Positions 57,637 through 64,000 of a DNA stretch of 64,000 nucleotides are shown here, one piece after another; the stretch's first letter is position 1, and each line of letters opens with the position of its first letter. This DNA comes from Tethya wilhelma. Its lineage: Eukaryota; Porifera; Demospongiae; Tethyida; Tethyidae. The position numbers and the translations under genes were made by a program. The notes under the pieces were generated by a model that searched no databases, was not told where the DNA came from, and worked only from the letters and a program-made list of their open reading frames with translations. The DNA lies in NCBI GenBank assembly GCA_964030475.1, contig CAXIPT010000045.1, forward strand, positions 1 through 64,000, written 5' to 3'.

Positions 57637-58926
57637 TAGCCTCGTTCCCAGGCTCCTCCTGCACAAATATTTTCTTCGAAAATAAGGAAGGAGAGAGGTC
57701 ACGTGAGTTATGTACTATTTTACGTAATTCAGGTTAGTTAGCTAGTGAAAGTTTCCTGGGAGCAACCCTGAACAGAAGAATGCTTGAAACTGAAAAGCTA
57801 CCAGTTGTGTGTTCAAAGTCATTTCTTGTTAAGACGTACTTTCCAAACAGCATTTGTGATAGACACTTTTGTTTTGTACCTTGGTTTGGTCAGAAAAGAT
57901 CAAGACTAGACACTAAACTGAAAATACTGATTCAGGAGAGAGTGCCATATATCTGTTGCTTCTTAGACAATCGTTGGAGACTACTGGCTGTTTTTTTCTT
58001 GTCTATTCCTATTGTCGTTTACGTAGATAGTATCATACGCTACAAAATGTTGCTCACATCAAATGACTAAGAACCACTCAGGTTTGTTAAGGCATGTAGC
58101 AGCTATTTTGGCAATGCAAGTTTGGTTAAGAGTATTTTTGTACTGGTTTAATTTTAAGCATTTAAACTTAGTACAAATATTTACCACTGCAGTTTCTTCA
58201 GACACACCAAGTTTAAACATCACGTGATTAAGGGGGGCGGGGCTGGTCCAAATAAATGAACTTTTAAAAATGCACAACTGTAGCTAATTAGCCACGCCCA
58301 CCAATTTTTTTTGTGACATAGCCTAATGGGAAGTGGAACCTAGGGGTGGGGTAAATAGCTGTAGAGATATTCTAGTTTTGCATATTTAAGTAGGTGTGCA
58401 TTTATTAGAATTTGAGGTTTTTTAAGCATTTCTCCGAAACTAAAGCTCACTCCAGGTTGTTCCAGGCAGAATAGGAAAGATACCAAGCAAAAAAATTTTG
58501 TGTCAAAATTTGGTAAGCATGGCTAATTAGCTACAGTTGCGAATTTTTAAAAGTGCATTTATTTGGACTAGCCCCGCCCTGCCCCCCTTGATCACGTGAT
58601 ACTTAAACTTGGTGTATGTGAAGACACTCCAGTGGTACTAAGTTTCACAGCTTAGAAATAAACCATTACGATGATATCCTTAACTAAACTTCTGCATTGC
58701 CAAAATAACTGTTACATGCCCTAACTGACCTGAGCATGCTACAACACATGCCGTGATGTGCATGATGCATTTTAGGCAAAGCATGTAATACTGAGTGAAC
58801 TCACGTCTACCAGTACCTACCAGACGTCTACCCTGTACGTCAATCACGTGACTACTGGTACCAGGCTCTCTCCTTCCTTATTTTCAAAGAAAATATTCCC
58901 AAAGGAGGAGCCTGGGAACGAGGCTA
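57637..58926. mobile_element. 1.29-kb Mutator-like foldback element, 9-bp duplication
   Basis: TAGCCTCGTTCCCAGGCTCC and inverse, flanked by exact GTATAATGG at 57628-57636 and 58927-58935. Arms of roughly 600 bases meet near 58330. The ends match those of 7019-13241 in sequence type and duplication length. A 96-codon frame at 57780-58070 is not recognised. Confidence 0.8.
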
Positions 58927-60646
58927 GTATAATGGTACTCATATGTATCATGAAAGGTATCAGTCCAATCTGTATTGACTCTAACTTATAGACAGCCTAT
59001 CATCTGTGCCTGAAAATTCAGAGGAAAAGACTTTGTTTGCAAAGAAACTTGCAACTTACAAAGTATCTCTTCAAGAATATATTAAAGCCATTAATGAAGG
59101 AAAAGATCTTACCCGAGTACATATGTGACCTGTCAAGGGAAAACGTGCCGGTTAGGAAATTATTGTTCTTGGAGTAAAATGCGGTTTTAGTTTAATTCGC
59201 GTTTTTGCGCGAGTTTTTTTTTCGTGCACGGCTGTGCTGCGCTACATCTCAGCATGCTCCATGCAAAATTTGAGGGGTGGAGCTGCTTCTGTTGCAGAGA
59301 TATAGACAGCCTCGTTCATTTTTACTTATTGCGGACAGTTGCTATGCTGTGCAACAAACCGTAGCGAATATTTATGAGCAAGGCAGCTGCCACTAAAAAT
59401 GAATTTTTATTTGCAGTCGAACCGCCCATCACCGGAAGTACATATGGTAGTAGTACAAGGTTAATTTCGGACGTGAATTGCATTACGTCATCGTCTAAAT
59501 CTATCTTTGGAGCTCAAAAATTTAACTCCATTTTTGAGCTTTTTTCTGTGTCAACTTCTTACGTATTTTGCGGAAGTGTGCTGCATGAAATAAAGAGCAA
59601 CGCCTCCTGATCAGAACGGCACAAGTCCCGTATTTGCAAGTGACACGGATGTAACACAGTGTTCGTTTCAAGCTGGTACGTTCGAGTGCTGTCTTTTGAA
59701 CCTTCCCTACAAAGTGCGTCCGAACAGCAGTTCGCAGGAATATCAGCAGGTAAAACGGACATAATAGTTGTATTACAAGCCAATACTTTTTTGTTCCCAT
59801 TTGTATTTAGAGAGAAACAGAGATGTATATTTTGGCGAATATTGCTGGTTATATCTCTAAACCATGCAATTCTCAAGGTTTTTGTGCTCTAGATATATTT
59901 GTAATTCAGCACTAACATCCAGAATACTAAAATTCATGTTGGCAATGACATACAACTTGAAATACTCAAGATTTAACAAAATAGTGTACAGATTCTAGTT
60001 AAAGAGCACTATACCCTTCAAATTGTATCACAGTTTTATTATTATTATTATGACAGTATTATTCGTATCAACCTGGCAAGAATATTACTATTGTTTTTTC
60101 AAATACATGTATTATTTATTTGTATCAATGTACATCATGCTTTTTCATGTGCCTCCAGAGCTATATGGATTGATTTTTGTCAGTTTTCAATGTCTTGTAT
60201 CTGTCATGGAAAATATGGGAACAAAAATTTTATTGCATAATTTGTTAGCATTACCATTACTCTATCAGTTTGTGGATTATCAAATTCCTGAACACCTGCA
60301 AACTGCTGTTCGGACGGTGAAAACACAGCTAATTAAATTTAGTTTCACTTTAGTTGGTATGTTGTAAGGCTGCTGCTGAAGACAATTTTGCCGCCATTGT
60401 TCTGTATAAAATGTATTTTATTACTACAAGAGTAGTAAAACTTGGTGGTGCAAGCTTCAAGAAGATCATTGCAGAAGGTTAGAAGATATCGTCTGTAGAA
60501 AACACGGCAAGACTACTTCAGAAACTGACAAATATTCATAGGGGTGTGGTCAACTTCCGGTCTAAAAATTAAATGCGTACGTTGGCGGTTCGACTGTTTG
60601 GTGTTTTCTTTGACTTATAAGCTGACTAATCTCAAAATTTTGCTAC
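58345..60646. repeat. Right arm of long inverted duplication
   Basis: Inverse of 49833-47095, apart from small indels and the 47606-48016 insert. It includes half of the Mutator-like element, about 190 bases of flank and most of a family E element (59124-60646). Confidence 0.75.
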
Positions 60647-61100
60647 CGCGGTTGACGCAAAATCGCGTTAAGGCAGCAATAGCAACTATTTTGCAAGCTA
60701 AAATATTAGCCCTGAACTTCAAACTTTATATACGAATAGGTAAGGGACTGCTCTACTAAAATATCAAGTCAGAGTTAGAACTGCTAGTAAGGCGTGGTGC
60801 TACTTGTCGTTGGGAGACTAACGGTCACGATCTTTGCGATCACCATGGTTGACTTTAGATCAACATTTTTTCTACAACCCTTCAGAGGATAAGCTTGAAA
60901 CTTGCTACGTAGGTGCAGGGATAGTTAGGCGATATAGCCATAGCATCACTTTTGTAAGCGTTGCTGACTAGCTGGGAAAAAAAACTTTATATGTGCGACT
61001 ATATTTTAGCGTATTTGACCTTCCCAGACGTTAAGCTTTTTATGCCAGCAAAAGCTTCACTTAGTAAGCTCGATTGTTGCTTAGCTGCATCATACAAAAA
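60647..61100 (+). mobile_element. Family K repeat truncating a family E element
   Basis: Family E sequence breaks off at TTTTGCTAC and K begins CGCGGTTGACGC. Collinear with 31650-32125. Confidence 0.65.
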
Positions 61101-62880
61101 ACTTCTCCTAATCTTTTGTGAATAGTTAATTTTTCAACACTTGGAACATTATCTTGAGGGGAAAAACATTGTGATAAACAAAGTTTTCTCACAGTACAAA
61201 TAAAGAACTTAGTCTTTTTGACTGACTATCGACTTAGAAAATTTTCTGTGACAAAAAATACTTTTGACAAAAACCGTTTATTTTGGTTTAAATAGATTTT
61301 TTAGTACAAAAGAAACTTGTGAATAGTTACTTTTTTCAACACTTAGAACAATTTCTTAAGGTGAAGAACATTGTGATAAACAAAGTTTTCTCACTGTACA
61401 GATAAAAACTTAGTGTTTTTGACAGACTATCGACTTAGAAAATTTTCTGTGACTAAAAAATACACTTTTGACAAAAAGCGTTTATGTGTTTCTTTTGTGT
61501 TAAAAAATCTTTTCTAGGCAAAATAAATGTTTTTTGTCAAAAGTGCATTTTTTAGTGACAGAATCTTTTCTAAGTCGATTGTCTGTCAAAAAGACTTAAG
61601 TTCTTTATCTGTACTGTGAGAAAACTTTGTTTAACACTTTGTTATTCACAAAAGTGTGTCTTGTGCTAAAAACTCTTTTCAAGGCAAAATAAGTTTTTTG
61701 TCAAAAGTGTATTTTTTGTCACAAGATTTTCTAAGTTGATAGTCAGTCAAAAAGGATCAAGTTCTTTACGTATCTGTACAGTGAGAAAACTTTGTTTATC
61801 ACAATGTTTCTCACTTCAAGATAATGTTTCAAGTGTTGAAAAAGTAACTATTTACAAAAGTGTTTCTTTTGCGCTGATAAATGTTTTCAAGGCAAAATAA
61901 ACCTTTCTTGTAAAAAGTATATATTTTAGTCAATGAAACTTTCCTAAGTGGATAGTCAGTCATAAAGACTAAGATCTTTATCTGTACAGTGAGAAAACTT
62001 TGTTTATCACAAACAATGTTTTTCATCTCAAGAGAATGTTCCAAGTGTTGAAAAAAGCAACTATTCACAAAAGTGTTTCTTTAGTGCGAAGAAATCTTTT
62101 AAAGGCAAAATAAACGTTTTTTGTTAAAAGTGTACTTTTTGTCACAGAAAATTTTCTAAGTCGATAGTCAGTCAAAACTTTATCTGTACTGTGAAAAAAC
62201 TTTGTTTATCACAAACAATCTTTTTCACTTCAAGATAATGTTCCAAGTGTTGAAAAAAGTAACTATTCACAAAAGTGTTTCTTTTGTTCAAAAATTTTTT
62301 TTCAAGGCAAAATAAACCTTTTTTGCCAAAAGTGTATTTTTTGTCACAGAAAATTTTCTAAGTCGTTTGTCAGTCAAAAAGACTAAGTTCTTCATCTGTA
62401 CTGTGAAAAAACTTTGTTATTGAATTTAACCTCAAGATAATGTTTCAAGTGTTGAAAAATAAAAAAATATTTACAAATATGTTTCTTTTGTGCTAAAAAT
62501 CTTTTCAAGGCAAAATAAACATTTTTTGTCAAAAGTGCATTTTTTAGTCACAGAAAATTTTCTAAGTCGATAGTCAAAAAGACCAAGTTCTTTATCTGTA
62601 CAGTGAAAAAACTTTGTTTATCACAAACAATGTTTTTCACTTCGAGATAATGTTCCAAGTGTTGAAGAAATAACTATTCACAAAAGTTTGTTTTGTGGTA
62701 AAAAATCTTTTTAAACCAAAAAAACGTTTTTTGTTTCAAGTGTATTTTTAGTAACAGAAAATTTTATAAGTCTGTAGTCACTCAAAAAGACCAAGTTCTC
62801 TTTCTGTACCGTGGAAAACTTTGTTTTTTAATGCTTGATGTTTATTACATTGAGAGAATGTTCAGAAAAAAGTAAATTTT
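61101..62880. repeat. Array of ~190-bp repeats with orientation switch
   Basis: Units contain AACTATTCACAAAAGTGTTTC, TTCCAAGTGTTGAAAAA, TCTGTACTGTGAGAAAACTT and TTTTCTAAGTCGATAGTC. Units before about 61490 run one way; those after run the other. Nine or so diverged units; no coding sequence. Confidence 0.75.
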
Positions 62881-62925
62881 TAAAAAAATTTTTTTAGGGC
62901 TAGAAAATGTTTTCAAGGTAAAATA

Positions 62926-63235
62926 TGTGACCCAATTTTGGAAAACACACCAGATATATTCGCCGGTAAAAATCACGATTATTGTTTCTTTTGCAACTAC
63001 CTCATAATAGATGCGGAAAACAAAATTTGATTCGGCTAAGTTAGATATAGCCTTTAAAAACGGATCACTCAATACAGTTACTATGCAAAAAATGTCAATA
63101 AATATGTTGTTATGGTGTACTACAATCACTCTATATACTCTCTGTGTCATAGTTATTCATGTTGCACATTGTAGTGAAACGAGTTTGTAGTAGAATATTT
63201 GCATACTGATGAAGCGCCCCTTAAAATTTTTTTCC
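62926..63235. mobile_element. Family H-like end and AT-rich sequence
   Basis: TA|TGTGACCCAATTTTGGAAAA starts at 62926; no matching right end was found. The 101-codon minus frame here is not recognised. Confidence 0.4.
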
Positions 63236-63239
63236 TAGA

Positions 63240-63386
63240 CCTGCAAAGAAAGAAGAAAGCCAAAAGCTAACTCAAGAAGAAGACAACAAGCCTATAAAGA
63301 AGCCTCGCAGAAAATTTCCTCCAAGTACTGCAAAAGAAGAACAAAAGCCAAGAGATAACTCAAGAAGAAGACAAAAAGCAAATTAG
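63240..63386 (+). CDS. Possible terminal exon, Lys/Glu-rich
   Basis: AATTTTTTTCCTAG acceptor, then 48 codons (AKKEESQKLTQEEDNKPIKK..) to a stop. A 32-base internal repeat (AACTCAAGAAGAAGACAA) gives the repetitive composition, and another frame is also open, so the choice is uncertain. Confidence 0.3.
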   Translation, partial: PAKKEESQKLTQEEDNKPIKKPRRKFPPSTAKEEQKPRDNSRRRQKAN

Positions 63387-63632
63387 TACTTATAAACTTG
63401 AGTGTAAGGTTAGCTGGTGGGTATTAAATAGAATGATCACACATAGAAATGACCAAAGTGCATGAAAAGTTCAAAACAATCATGTATTTGGTTTCATTTA
63501 CCCATCATAGGAAATATTAGTAAACAAACATGTGTGACAATAGGCCAGATGCATGTAAGCACAAAAATTTTGATTAAATTCAATGATTGTGTGTGTGTGA
63601 GAGAGAGTGTACATGTGTGTGTGATGTATATT

Positions 63633-63959
63633 TTAAAAAAAATGATTAACATACCCTGCAGTACATTCACAAGTAGCTGAGCAAATGGTTGCTAGTTCTC
63701 CTTCTCTCCCAAAAGCATGTACACAGTGTACAAACCCTGCTTCATAGGAGGCTTCATCTGACAACATATCAACTGATACATTCACATCCATTTGTTGTAA
63801 TCTCCCAGAAGCCCAATGAGTGTATCCTCGCGCAAGTGCCCTAAAAGCACCCTGGTCATCATAATGGCCCAAATGTCCAGCAAGGTAAGTATATACCAAA
63901 ATTATAGTAGGAATATAAAATGAAGGGGAAGAAAGCAGCAAGTAAACAAATATTAGCAT
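63633..63959 (-). CDS. Exon with SWIM-like zinc motif, possibly of a YqaJ-type family
   Basis: GYTHWASGRLQQMDVNVS..., then FVHCVHAFGREGELATICSATCECTAG and a donor GTATGT at 63654-63649. The GRL..M.VN and CxCxAG layout matches proteins with a SWIM zinc finger, often found before YqaJ-type nuclease domains in invertebrates. Later exons (the CxH half of the finger) would lie at lower coordinates and were not found. The exon start is unresolved. Confidence 0.4.
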   Translation of the reverse strand: MLIFVYLLLSSPSFYIPTIILVYTYLAGHLGHYDDQGAFRALARGYTHWASGRLQQMDVNVSVDMLSDEASYEAGFVHCVHAFGREGELATICSATCECTAGYVNHFF

Positions 63960-64000
63960 AACTGAAGTGAGATATTTTAATGTTTACCTGAGGTCACAAG

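Noticed and set aside
57780..58070. 96-codon frame inside the 1.29-kb Mutator-like element as a transposase
   Set aside because: Too short, no MULE motifs, and partly made of arm sequence.
59374..59610. 78-codon frame and its counterpart at 48586-48795 as a conserved gene
   Set aside because: Both are the two arms of the inverted duplication of a non-coding family E element.

Overview
The window looks like genomic DNA of an early-branching animal, most like a sponge. The reasons are intron-split genes with GT..AG sites, an animal-type ammonium transporter, a Reeler-domain first exon, AT-rich spacers, and a very dense mix of DNA transposons, foldback MITEs and LTR-element fragments. The species cannot be fixed from sequence alone. 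Several single-N characters (2700, 4938, 16342, 18390, 35306, 49834) and one 14-N run (40041-40054) look like contig joins; some apparent duplications meet exactly at them and may be haplotype or assembly effects.

Layout. 1-6626: an ammonium transporter (AMT family) on the minus strand, present twice (1-1608 and 4939-6626). Between the copies is a 3.3-kb element, 1609-4937, with very long inverted repeats full of a short repeated motif. 7019-13241: a 6.2-kb Mutator-like element with 9-bp target duplications, carrying three nested insertions: an Academ-like transposon (8373-11723, 4-bp duplication), a hAT-type MITE (12032-12550, 8-bp) and a perfect foldback MITE (12652-13063, 7-bp). A second copy without any of them lies at 16343-17785 and supplies the empty sites. 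13821-16140: a Reeler-type first exon that runs into a decayed Copia element. 17989-20520: a truncated inverted-repeat arm joined to a Gypsy pol gene with its 3' LTR.

20521-35305 is a mosaic: TA-flanked elements, two more decayed copies of the Academ-like genes (21815-22560 and 28152-33478), foldback MITEs and a BED-finger fragment. 35593-41412 is a large inverted-repeat structure holding the C-terminal half of a hAT transposase. 43480-44590 holds Gypsy gag and protease. 46536-49833 and 58345-60646 form a long inverted duplication around more MITEs, an orphan terminal exon and the N-terminal half of a hAT transposase of the same family. 61100-62880 is an array of roughly 190-bp repeats that switches orientation. 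The right edge holds two possible host or multi-copy gene exons.

Few host genes are visible: the AMT gene, the Reeler exon and a few terminal exons. Almost everything else is mobile. The strongest discovery candidate is the Academ-like element: two long ORFs (a Cys-rich protein and an XPG/PIN-like plus CXC-domain protein) inside 18-bp terminal inverted repeats, with its insertion confirmed by an empty site 9 kb away.
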